DNA of 64,000 nucleotides, taken from NCBI RefSeq assembly GCF_013409365.1, contig NZ_JACCBA010000001.1:4278001-4342000 (forward strand), written 5' to 3'. Source of the stretch: Actinomadura luteofluorescens (GTDB taxonomy: Bacteria > Actinomycetota > Actinomycetes > Streptosporangiales > Streptosporangiaceae). The notes under the pieces are model-generated. The model worked only from the letters and a program-made list of their open reading frames with translations, searched no databases and was not told the origin of the DNA. Below, piece after piece: positions 34,813 through 43,029 of this stretch (positions are counted from its first letter, which is position 1; every line of letters starts with the position of its first letter). The translations under genes and the position numbers were made by a program.

Positions 34813-36627
34813 ATGGCCGACAACAACCCTAAGTTCCATCTGCGCCTGCGGAACGGCGGCCCCCTAGCGCACGGGCGGCTGCTGAACGAGCGGGGGACGA
34901 AGAACAGCCGAAAGTTCAAAGTGCTCGCCGGGTCCCTCGCACGTCCCGACACCGCGCCGTTGTTCCATGAGACTAACGCGGCCTCAAACCGAACTCGCGA
35001 AGAGCTGATCAGCGAAGGTGCGCTGGTGACGTCCACGAAGTGGCCTGATTACCTCGAGGCGACCCGTGACATCACCTGCAACTCCGCATCGGCGGCCGCG
35101 GAGATCCTTCTCGGCCGCAACTCCAACGGACAGGTGGTCTGGAAAACCCCGGAAGGACATCCGCTCGGGGACTACATCGCCCGGGAGGGATGGGGGCGGA
35201 GGCGCACGTGGCTCGTCCGAGGGGCGCACGCGTCCGACACCGATATCGTCCAGCGACTGTGGCTGACGGAGGGATACGTGACTCTCGCCGCAACGCGGCT
35301 CCAGCGGGCGAACCTCAAGCAGGGAATGAGCAAGGATGCGCTGCGCCGTCTGGTGGAAGACGCCTACGAGTCCACATCGTCCTACAGCCGGCGTAGTCAG
35401 CTGGTCGAGGCGTTCCACATCTTTGTGTCCAGGATGAAGCCGGGCGATGCCGTGTGCACCCTCTCCGAAAATGGGTTGTACGTCGGCGAGATAACCGGCC
35501 CAGTTGGACATGTCGATCTCGGGCCTGGCCGGTTGAACTTGCAACGCCAGGTGGAATGGCGAAGCACCAAGCACCCTTACGAAGAGCTGCCCGAGGAAGT
35601 ACAGCAAAAACTTTCAATCCAGCACAACGTCGCGGACATTACGTCAGTCCAGGCCATCATCGATGGGCTCGGCCGGAGCGATGAGGACCTCGCGGACGAG
35701 GCGCAGGAGACAGTAGATGGTGCGGTTCCCGCGCTCGCCGCGCGCCGGGAACTGGAACTCCCGGAGCCAAGCGGAAAACTCGCGATGGAGCTGCTCATCC
35801 ACGACGCAGCCTGGCTGCGCGAAGTCCGCGACCTGCTGTGGGACGAACGGCAACTCATCTTCTACGGGCCGCCAGGCACCGGCAAGACCTACCTCGCACA
35901 GAAGCTGGCGGAGTTCCTCGGTGGCGGGCGGGAGCAGGTCAAGCTGGTGCAGTTCCACCCGTCCTACGCCTACGAGGACTTCTTCGAGGGATTCCGGCCG
36001 CAGGAGGACCCCGACACCCGGCAGGTCGCGTTCCGGCTGACGGCCGGCCCCCTGCGCGAACTCGCTGACCTCGCCTCCAGTGAGGGCAACCGGCACGTCC
36101 CGCACTTCCTCATCATCGACGAGATCAACCGGGCCAACCTGGCGAAGGTGTTCGGCGAGCTGTACTTCCTGCTGGAGTACCGCAACCGGTCGGTGCGGCT
36201 GACCTACTCCAACGACGACTTCGCCCTGCCCCCCAACCTGTTCGTCATCGGCACCATGAACACCGCTGACCGGTCCATCGCACTCGTGGACTCCGCGATG
36301 CGCCGCCGCTTCGCGTTCGTCGAACTGTCCCCCCGCACCGAACCGACCAAGGGGATGCTGCGTCGCTGGCTCGCCGCCAAGGAACGTGGCACCGAGCCCG
36401 CCGACCTGCTGGACGAACTGAACCGCCGGATCCCCGACCCGGACTTCCAGGTCGGTCCGTCCTACCTGATGAAGCCGGGCGTGTACCGCGACGGAGGGCT
36501 GGAGCGCACCTGGCGCACCAAGATCCTTCCGCTGTTGGAGGAGTACCACTACGGAGAGGACGTGAAGGTCGAGCACAGGTACGGCCTTGAGTCCCTGCGC
36601 GGCTCGATCACTCCGCCACAGGCATGA
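34813..36627 (+). CDS. McrB-like AAA+ GTPase with DUF4357 and EVE/PUA-like N-terminus
   Basis: 604 aa from the ATG at 34813 (AGGAGGAGG upstream). Residues about 50-120 match DUF4357 (EATRDITCNSASAAAEILLG ... NGQVVWK). Residues 125-240 (RRTWLVRGAHASDTDIV ... MKPGDAVCTL) look like an EVE/PUA-type base reader. The AAA+ domain has Walker A YGPPGTGKTYLAQ (Lys358), Walker B LIIDEINRANLAKVFGELYF (Asp436/Glu437) and the sensor MNTADRSIALVDSAMRRRFA, as in McrB. McrB recognises modified DNA and drives McrC cleavage. Its stop overlaps the mcrC start (ATGA). An unusual reader module, possibly tuned to modified phage DNA. Confidence 0.88.
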   Translation: MADNNPKFHLRLRNGGPLAHGRLLNERGTKNSRKFKVLAGSLARPDTAPLFHETNAASNRTREELISEGALVTSTKWPDYLEATRDITCNSASAAAEILLGRNSNGQVVWKTPEGHPLGDYIAREGWGRRRTWLVRGAHASDTDIVQRLWLTEGYVTLAATRLQRANLKQGMSKDALRRLVEDAYESTSSYSRRSQLVEAFHIFVSRMKPGDAVCTLSENGLYVGEITGPVGHVDLGPGRLNLQRQVEWRSTKHPYEELPEEVQQKLSIQHNVADITSVQAIIDGLGRSDEDLADEAQETVDGAVPALAARRELELPEPSGKLAMELLIHDAAWLREVRDLLWDERQLIFYGPPGTGKTYLAQKLAEFLGGGREQVKLVQFHPSYAYEDFFEGFRPQEDPDTRQVAFRLTAGPLRELADLASSEGNRHVPHFLIIDEINRANLAKVFGELYFLLEYRNRSVRLTYSNDDFALPPNLFVIGTMNTADRSIALVDSAMRRRFAFVELSPRTEPTKGMLRRWLAAKERGTEPADLLDELNRRIPDPDFQVGPSYLMKPGVYRDGGLERTWRTKILPLLEEYHYGEDVKVEHRYGLESLRGSITPPQA

Positions 36628-37865
36628 CGGACATCGCTCTCACCGAGCACGGGGCGGCACTGTCGCTGCCCTTGTCCGAAGCACTCGGCCAGGCCGTGGC
36701 TGCCTCACGCGTGGTCGAGGCCGCGCCGGATCCGGACGCGTCCGGACGGTGGCGGGTGAGGGCCGCGGGCAAGGTCGGAGTCGCGACCGTGACTGCACAC
36801 GGCGGCGAGACCCTCACCATCCGGATCACGCCGAAAGTACCGATCCGCCGCTTGCTCTTCTTGCTCGGGTACGCGCTCGACGCCAAGGGCTGGCGAGACG
36901 AGGACGTGGCCCTCGACGCGGAGCCCGAACTCCTGCCCGCACTCGCACGTCTCTTCGAGCAGCAAGCTGACCGGGCCCTCCGCCAGGGACTTCTTCAGGG
37001 GTATCGCACCACCGAGGAGACCTCCCTGGTCATGCGCGGGCGACTGCGAGAGGCCGACCAACTCCGGCGGCATCACGGTGAGTTCCCCGCCCTTGAGATC
37101 GTCCACGACGAGTACACAACCGACATCGCCGAGAATCGGCTCTTGCGAACCGCCACCGACCGCCTCCTCCGCTTGCGGTGTGTTTCGAGGAATCTGCGCG
37201 GCCGACTGTGAGGCTGCGTGTCCGGCTGGCCGACGTCAGCCCGATCGGACGGGGCCACGAACCACCGGTGTGGCGCCCCACGCGGTTGAACGTCCGGTAC
37301 CAGCCTGCGGTGCGTCTCGCCGAACTCGTTCTGCAGGGCATCTCCGTGGAGCACCGGGCCGGAGACATCACCGTCAGCGGCTTCCTGCTCGACATGGCAC
37401 GCGTCTTCGAGGATTTCGTCACGGTCGCCCTACGCGAGGTGCTCAAAGCGAGCGGCGGCTACTGCGCACTCCAGGGCCTCCCACTACCTGGACGAGGGTC
37501 AGGCGATCCGGATCGTGCCCGACTTCGTCCACTACACCGATGACGGCGCCCCGCAAGCCGTGGCCGACGCTAAGTACAAGGCCGAAAGACCCGATGGCTT
37601 CCCCGACGCGGACCTGTATCAGATGCTCGCCTACTGCACCGCCCTCCACCTCCCGGACGGGCACCTCATCTACGCGAAAGGCAACGCCCCGCACGCAGCC
37701 CACCGCGTCCGCCACACCGGCATCACCATCCACCAGCACACCCTCGACCTAGACCAGCCGCCAGCTAGCCTGCTCGACGACGTCCGGATCCTCGCCTGGC
37801 GCCTCCTGCCACGAACATCACGGACGGCGCAGAGCCTGCACCCTGTCGCCTTTGGGCACGGGTGA
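36624..37865 (+). pseudogene. McrC-like nuclease, two compensating frameshifts
   Basis: Frame 1 from 36624 gives the McrC N-terminus through ENRLLRTATDRLLRL. Homology continues in another frame from about 37185 (LRVRLADVSPIGRG) and returns to the first frame near 37480, where the catalytic PD-(D/E)xK elements appear (IRIVPDFVHY ... ADAKYK). The shift out and back restores the total length, so the ancestral gene was about 410 aa. Either two real indels inactivated it, or the sequence has two errors. As read, no full nuclease is made. Confidence 0.82.
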
Positions 37866-37879
37866 ATCGATGCGTGCCC

Positions 37880-38170
37880 TCAAATGCTTGCCGCGATCGA
37901 GGACAAGTCCTGAAGGATCCGATTGATCAATTCCCCCAGTAGCCGGCTCTCTGCAAGGCCGGACTCAAGCGTGAAGGGGGTCAACCACTCGCTGGAACCG
38001 CCAGTGGACTTCGGGATCGGGCCAGGACGGTTCCAGTGCGAAAGGGCGTGCCAGCTGATCTCCCCGGCCCGCCACCCTTCCGCGATCTTGGGGGGTCCTC
38101 GCTTCGGGAACGAAGCTCGTGCAGCAGCCGCCAGCGGTCCATGGGGACGGGATACCGTACGCCATGCTTC
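37880..38170 (-). other. Possible remnant coding segment
   Basis: A minus-strand frame without a start codon reads IAEGWRAGEISWHALSHWNR and LAESRLLGELINRILQDL before a stop at 37880. The composition looks protein-like, unlike other frames here. Probably the 3' end of a deleted gene. No family recognised. Confidence 0.3.
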
Positions 38171-38190
38171 GGCCGAGCGGGTTCCGGAGC

Positions 38191-39753
38191 CTAGTAACTT
38201 GCTCGGTTTTTCACCAAGGCCAAATCAGCGACGGTGTCGGTGCCTTGCTGATGCGGGAGAGGATAGTTTCTCATTCGCAATGAATGGGTCAACGGCGCAT
38301 AAATATCGGCGATCCTAAGCAACGGCCCGGCATTAGCTACGCCACTGGAAAGGATACGGATAAGTTCCCCAGAAAAAGCAGTGTATCTATGATTCTTGGG
38401 TGCGCGAGCTGTGCGATTCGGCGCAGTGGCCGCCAGGGTATAAGCTCCTGCCACATCGAGTTGACCAACGAGTGCCGAGCTTTGGTCCGCCATAGCCTCC
38501 ATTGCCCTTCCCGCGAAGCAGCAGTCGAGGATCACGATACGGCTCCTAGCCGGACTTTCGAGCATCATGCTTCTAATCCATTGGTAGGGGAATGCGCTGA
38601 ATCTAGGCTTCATGGCGCGAGATTCACGCAATGCCAGAAAGAATTCCCCATCAGCCTCCAGAAGGCCGTGACCGGAGAAATAGAAGAGCAGAGCGTCTTG
38701 AGTCTGCTCAGCGATTTGCGATATGACGCCACCGTCGTTCAGTTCAGGATTCAAAATAGTGTGTACACGATCTCCGGCGAATCCCCCGAAGCGCGGATCA
38801 CTCAGAGCGCTCGCCAGCTGCGTCAAGTTATTTCTCACCGCAGGCAATTCGTGCAGCGCCGGATCTTTGTATCTTGCTGCTCCCATGAGGATGACCGATG
38901 ACTTCCCTCGGTCCGGGAGCCGTCCCCGCATGGTGTTTTCCTGACGCCCACTACGGGACTTGTCGAGCCCATTCTTCAAACGCCTACCTTCGCGCAGAGA
39001 AATGGCATATTGAATACTCTTGCGCAACAGGGCGCCATTTTCATCGAGTTCGTTTACCCCAACAACATCCTCAAACTTGCACGCCTCGGCGACTTGCCTA
39101 ATAGCGATACTGTACGGGTCGCCGAGCAAGATCGCAGGCGGTCTGTTCTGGAGAGCGCTCACCTCATAAACATCCTGATGATCCATTTTGGAATCTAGTC
39201 GAAATAGAAGGATCATACAGGAGATTGAGTTCAGCCTTATGTTGCCCGAAGTGACTTCGTATAGATCTGCCGTAACCGTCTGGAACCCTAGTCCGTCAAG
39301 CAGTCGTTTAACGACCTTTAAGCAAGGATTTTCAGAGTTAACCAAGAGCACTTGCTGTTGATCGAGAACAGCATAGCTGACTGCAGGAATGGATCGATGG
39401 GGTGGAGGTTTGACGGTCAGGGATTTGTGACGATGAGCCGCACTCAGTTGATTCACCATTTGAGTGTCCAAAGTCGAGTGCTCCGAGTAAGCTCCTTGGC
39501 CCCATTCTGTCAACGTCGAAAGGATTGCTTCGGCACTCACGTTCAGTCGACCAGCTAGTTCGTATACAGTGGGCTCATTCTTGTACAACTCGGGGTTGTG
39601 CTCGAAATCTGCAGCAAGCCTCTTCGCAATCGGGGCATCAATCACACTGGACGCCGATCTGACGTGCTCCCCCATTTCCGCTAGGCGTCGCATAATGATC
39701 TTCGATTCGACGCGGAATTCCTTAGCTAGCTCGTACACCCGAACTTTGGCCAC
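38191..39753 (-). CDS. Caspase-like protease with IF-2 N-terminal domains and receiver-like domain
   Basis: 520 aa from a GTG at 39753 (GGGGAACAA upstream). Residues 1-52 (MAKVRVYELAKEFRVESKII...) are nearly the canonical N-terminal domain of actinobacterial translation factor IF-2. A second diverged IF2_N-like unit follows (63-108, VYELAGRLNVSAEAILSTL). Residues 133-255 form a Rossmann/receiver-like domain (QVLLVNSENPCLKVVKRLL ... DVVGVNELDENG) lacking clear phospho-acceptor acids. Residues 284-515 are a caspase (C14) domain: His362 in YFSGHGLLEADGE, Cys412 in VILDCCFAGRA. It lies divergent to an EACC1-type gene. Visibly less GC-rich than its neighbours, suggesting recent transfer. Proposed role: abortive-infection-type protease. 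Confidence 0.88.
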   Translation of the reverse strand: MAKVRVYELAKEFRVESKIIMRRLAEMGEHVRSASSVIDAPIAKRLAADFEHNPELYKNEPTVYELAGRLNVSAEAILSTLTEWGQGAYSEHSTLDTQMVNQLSAAHRHKSLTVKPPPHRSIPAVSYAVLDQQQVLLVNSENPCLKVVKRLLDGLGFQTVTADLYEVTSGNIRLNSISCMILLFRLDSKMDHQDVYEVSALQNRPPAILLGDPYSIAIRQVAEACKFEDVVGVNELDENGALLRKSIQYAISLREGRRLKNGLDKSRSGRQENTMRGRLPDRGKSSVILMGAARYKDPALHELPAVRNNLTQLASALSDPRFGGFAGDRVHTILNPELNDGGVISQIAEQTQDALLFYFSGHGLLEADGEFFLALRESRAMKPRFSAFPYQWIRSMMLESPARSRIVILDCCFAGRAMEAMADQSSALVGQLDVAGAYTLAATAPNRTARAPKNHRYTAFSGELIRILSSGVANAGPLLRIADIYAPLTHSLRMRNYPLPHQQGTDTVADLALVKNRASY

Positions 39754-39903
39754 TTGTTCCCCAGAAAAGATCGCGTCGCTACGAGGCGGCTGGTCCCATG
39801 AGTCAGTTTAGCCGCGCGCGAGCCGCCACTCGACAGAACGCAACCGTGCCGGACTTTCGCACGTCTAACGTGCAGGACAGCCAAGGCGGGATCGCGGGGT
39901 GGC

Positions 39904-40248
39904 ATGAACATGCAGGTAGCTGTGGTTACCGACGAAAATGATCTTCGATCGCTCTACCAGTGGTTGCGCAGAGACGACTCGTTGCGGGGTCTCGAGGTCC
40001 ACCTCAGCCACGCACCACCGCGACCAGACGACATGGGACCGGTGCCCGCTCTTATCCAGGCCGTGCTAGAGCCGCAGGGTGTTGTCACGGCCTTCATCTC
40101 TGGTGTCGTGACCTGGGCGGCCGCCCGCCGGAAGGTCGTTCGAATCCGCGTGCGCGACGGTGAGAAGGAAGTCGAGATCAGCGGAACGGGCATCAAAGAC
40201 CCGGAAGAGGTAGCAGCGCGGATCGTCCGTGATCTGCATGATTCCTGA
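39904..40248 (+). CDS. EACC1-type protein (effector-associated constant component 1)
   Basis: 114 aa. LRSLYQWLRRDDSLRGLEV, a Pro-rich MGPVPALIQAVL, a hydrophobic stretch GVVTAFISGVVTWAAARR and then VRIRVRDGEKEVEISGTGI with DPEEVAARIV match the compact EACC1 family that accompanies caspase and other effectors in actinobacterial conflict systems. It starts 150 bases from the divergent caspase start; in typical loci the two are co-directional, so the head-to-head layout is unusual. Presumed membrane-proximal or regulatory partner of the protease. Confidence 0.8.
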   Translation: MNMQVAVVTDENDLRSLYQWLRRDDSLRGLEVHLSHAPPRPDDMGPVPALIQAVLEPQGVVTAFISGVVTWAAARRKVVRIRVRDGEKEVEISGTGIKDPEEVAARIVRDLHDS

Positions 40249-40666
40249 GTAAGGAGCCAACATGGCGATCGCGCTGTCATGCCGCTGGTCGCCTGCTGAT
40301 GTCGTTGAGTTGTACGGATCGGTGATGGGTACGGCCATGGTCCGGCTAGTGGTAGGTGGGCTCGGGCGGCCCGGCCAGTGACAGCGGACGCACCACGGCG
40401 AAAGGTCGCGGCGAGCGACTCGCCTGGCTGCGAACCGTAGCGGCCGAGCGACCCCAGATCACGTTCACCGACAGGCCAAGGGTGGCCAAACGGCTGTGAT
40501 CACGCACTAAAACGGATAGTACTAACCTTGGAAGGCACTGAGCTGCTTGGCAAACTGCGGGCTACCTGGCCAGCGAGCCACAGGGGAAATATTCTAAATC
40601 GGACATAAATATCCTGACGCCCGTACTTTCCCGCCTTCCCTCACGCTGCCGGATTGCGAGGAAAAG
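40249..40666. other. Stretch without a confident gene
   Basis: A 39-codon frame from the ATG at 40264 follows AAGGAGCC after the EACC1 gene (MAIALSCRWSPADVVELYG), but ends early. Another frame around 40390-40495 reads ERLAWLRTVAAERPQITFTD and looks like a remnant of a larger protein. I see no complete gene; the second half is the AT-richer upstream region of the NUDIX gene. Confidence 0.4.
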
Positions 40667-41434
40667 GTGCTCACTGGTGTGGCGGCGGGGATCCTCGCAA
40701 CGCTGATCACGGGGGTTTCCGCGGTGTTCTGGCGTAACCGCCGCGATCTCCGCCTACTGTGGGGAGCGGTGCCGTACCGCAGGACGACGCGAGTGTCGGT
40801 GTCTGCCCTGCTCCGGATTCGGGACGACGACTTCTGCGTTCTCTTCCACACCCCGTATACGTCAGGTTCCTACGGTCCTCCAGGGGGTGTCTGCAAGTAC
40901 CGCTCCACGGCCGAGCCTGATTTGGAGAGGATCGGGTTCCGCCCCCAGCGGGTCGCAAGGGAAGGTGACCCTATGCGCGCGGACCTCCGCGGCTTCGTAC
41001 CACGGCAGAAGTTGCCCGCGTTCGCCCGCTGGGTGCGTAAAGGCGCGGATCGAGAAAGCGGCCCGGAGTGCCTCCGCAGGGAACTAGTGGAGGAACTCGC
41101 TGAGATCGGTCATCCGGAACTGGTCTACGGGATCGAGAAGCTGGATTTCATGCTAATCCGCACCGTGGTGGACGGACCCCACCGGGTCCCCGGGCGCGAC
41201 TACCGCCAGATACGCTTCCACCACGTTTACAACCTAGTGACGAATGACAGCCGCGCGGTCGAACTCCGCGAACGACTGCTCGAGCTCGGCCGTGATGGGA
41301 GCGAGGAATACGTCATCTGCGCGTCGGGTGATGACATCATCCAAGGCCGTCAAGGTGATCACCTGATCGGGTCGCACACGGCTTTCCTCATCGGGGCTCG
41401 CAAGGTTTGGGGGGAGCTGCCTTCCATACGCTGA
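40667..41434 (+). CDS. Membrane-anchored NUDIX protein (SMODS-associated-NUDIX-like)
   Basis: 255 aa. One N-terminal transmembrane helix (about 2-22, MLTGVAAGILATLITGVSAV) then a NUDIX fold with SYGPPGGVCKYR (about 68-79) and a degenerate NUDIX box LRRELVEELAEIG (136-148; RE..EE retained). This single-TM plus NUDIX design is that of the SMODS-associated NUDIX proteins predicted to sense or degrade nucleotide signals in immune islands. No cyclase (SMODS) gene is seen nearby. The adjacent EACC1/caspase pair suggests a linked role, which is inference. Confidence 0.75.
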   Translation: MLTGVAAGILATLITGVSAVFWRNRRDLRLLWGAVPYRRTTRVSVSALLRIRDDDFCVLFHTPYTSGSYGPPGGVCKYRSTAEPDLERIGFRPQRVAREGDPMRADLRGFVPRQKLPAFARWVRKGADRESGPECLRRELVEELAEIGHPELVYGIEKLDFMLIRTVVDGPHRVPGRDYRQIRFHHVYNLVTNDSRAVELRERLLELGRDGSEEYVICASGDDIIQGRQGDHLIGSHTAFLIGARKVWGELPSIR

Positions 41435-42052
41435 TCCGGTGACCGACTCGATCAATGGGGGGCCGTGCATACGAACGGCGTCAATGAAGGACCAGCAGAA
41501 AGGCGGGCTCACCCTCGTCCGGGCGACCACCGCGACCGGCCGAGTAGCGCGATCATGTGAAGGCGGTGTACGGAGACCTCGTCAAAAGTCAGCATCAAGC
41601 TCACAAAAGAGCTGCTCGACGGGCCCATCGACGACCTGCATGCGCCGAGCGCGGAGCGCGCGGGCAGACCAGGCGATGCAAGCCACGAACGTTCTGGCCG
41701 CTTCCTCCGCGAGATCAACACAACCGTGCGTATCTACCCACAATGGGACGAGAGTCTGCTCGCAGGCGAAGAGTCGCAGAGGTCGGCATCCACTCTTATC
41801 CGCCCAGGCCAACACTCTGCCGGGCCGCCCATCGGAGGCCGGATCTTGATTGGAGACAGAGCCGTACCGGTGAACACGGTGAGTGCTCGCACGACGGGCG
41901 GCTATCTTCTATGACCTTACCGGCTGGTGAGCACAGGGTGCGCACGAACTGTAATGGATCACAGGCGATGAGGCGGCATTACACAAGCCGCTGACCTGCG
42001 GAAGCGTGGACTTACGAGCACCGTGAATTACCCCAAAGCAAATCTTAAATGA
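41435..42052. other. Distal end of the island, no supported gene
   Basis: Overlapping short frames occur in both directions. A minus frame (41582-41815) reads VDTHGCVDLAEEAARTFVAC and might be a remnant, but lacks homology I can name. Nothing else is recognised up to the attachment repeat. Confidence 0.4.
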
Positions 42053-42111
42053 CACTGCTAATGCGGTTTGGGTGCAAGCCCATCCGGGGTTCAAATCCCC
42101 GATCCTCCGCC
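42053..42111. repeat. Right attachment repeat of the island
   Basis: Identical to 29054-29112: the 3' half of tRNA-Ser without its 5' half, so not a working tRNA. It marks the far end of the 13-kb island. Homology to the left end resumes at 42121 (hairpin and integrase 3' end). Confidence 0.9.
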
Positions 42112-42120
42112 ACTTTGACC

Positions 42121-42160
42121 AGGGACTTCGTCCAAGATTGCGATCTTGAGCGAAGTCCCT
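42121..42160. repeat. Second copy of the post-tRNA hairpin
   Basis: Identical to 29121-29160. Because both attachment copies are followed by the same hairpin and an integrase 3' end, two related elements appear to have inserted in tandem. Confidence 0.75.
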
Positions 42161-42189
42161 GTCGCGTTTCAGATGTCCGTTTTTCCTGG

Positions 42190-42330
42190 CCTGGTGTGCG
42201 CGGGATGTCGGCGGAGTGCTTTCGTCGTCGGCCGGTGCGGGTGCTGGCCGTCTCGGCTTTGATTGCCCTGCGTGTTGGCTGCGCCGGTTGCGGTGGTCCG
42301 CGAATGAGATCACGTTGGTGGCGTCGGACG
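42190..42330 (-). pseudogene. 3' remnant of a second related integrase
   Basis: The minus strand reads ATNVISFADHRNRRSQHAG, matching the last residues of the first integrase (AANVISLADRRNRRGQHAG). The DNA is clearly homologous to about 29180-29330 but has drifted. Upstream of about 42335 the homology ends, so only the final ~40 codons survive. Confidence 0.75.
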
Positions 42331-43029
42331 GTCTCGGCCTCGACTGGGACGCCTCCGACCGGCGCGGGGACCGGTCCACAACCGACGTCGCCCCCGGACC
42401 ATCGGCTACGCCCCGGTGGGCGCCGACCTTGCGAGGGGGCGCTACCGGGTGTGCGCGCCAGGGGGCGCGAACGACGGCGCCACCTACACGCTGCGCCTGT
42501 GGAGCGCGTGGGCCGCCCATCGCGGCCCCGGCCGGACCGCTTCGGCGTGACCGTGTCACCCGCCGGCGACCGCGTCTGGCTGGACCATCCTGGCGACACC
42601 GCCTGCCCCTGAACCCGTGAGCAGCTCTTTCACGGACGTGGGCGGCGCGGTGGTGGCGGTGGGGGACAGCAAGGACCCGGACGATCCGCCGCACCCCACC
42701 GACCTCACGGGGAAGACCCCACGCCCGTCCGCCTTCCCCTGTAGGAATTTCCGTCGGATACGCCCCGTTTCGTGGCGCTGGACGCGGCCTGGCAGCAGAT
42801 GGCCGCCCGGCTGACCGAGGCTGGCGACGACGCCCGCGTCCGCGTGGCGCGGCGAGCTGGTCTTCTTGGCCACTTGTCGTCCCTGGTCGGGCGGGGCGTG
42901 CGGCTGTAGCTCTCACGGGGGAGACGAGACGGCACGACCCACCTGGCTGGGGGAGGGATCCGGCCCCCGATCCCGGCAAAGTCGTTCATGCCTGGATCGG
43001 GTGCGGAGCGCCACTCTCAAGGAGCCACG
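42331..43029. other. Degraded sequence, DUF397-like and other remnants
   Basis: A plus frame near 42620-42700 reads VGGAVVAVGDSKDPDDPP, resembling the VAVRDSKDP core of DUF397. Another near 42770-42909 reads FVALDAAWQQMAARLTEAGD before a stop. Neither forms a complete gene. Probably residue of the older element beside tRNA-Ser. Confidence 0.45.

Larger units (their letters stand above)
29113..42111. mobile_element. 13-kb genomic island integrated in tRNA-Ser(GCT)
   Basis: Bounded by 59-bp perfect direct repeats made of the tRNA 3' half. The integrase gene lies at the tRNA end with its 3' end toward the tRNA. Cargo in order: HTH fragment, peptide/JmjC/AKR/APH operon, WD40 pseudogene, NIPSNAP protein, McrBC-like system, caspase with divergent EACC1, and NUDIX protein. 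No conjugation or replication genes are seen. The truncated integrase suggests it can no longer move by itself. The restriction-like and caspase/EACC1 content make it a defence-island candidate. Confidence 0.88.

Noticed and set aside
40667..41434. CBASS operon
   Set aside because: No cyclase (SMODS/CD-NTase) or associated effector genes are visible; only the NUDIX architecture is similar.
42053..42117. tRNA-Ser-like sequence as a second tRNA gene
   Set aside because: Only the 3' half is present and the acceptor 5' strand and D-arm are missing; it is an attachment repeat.
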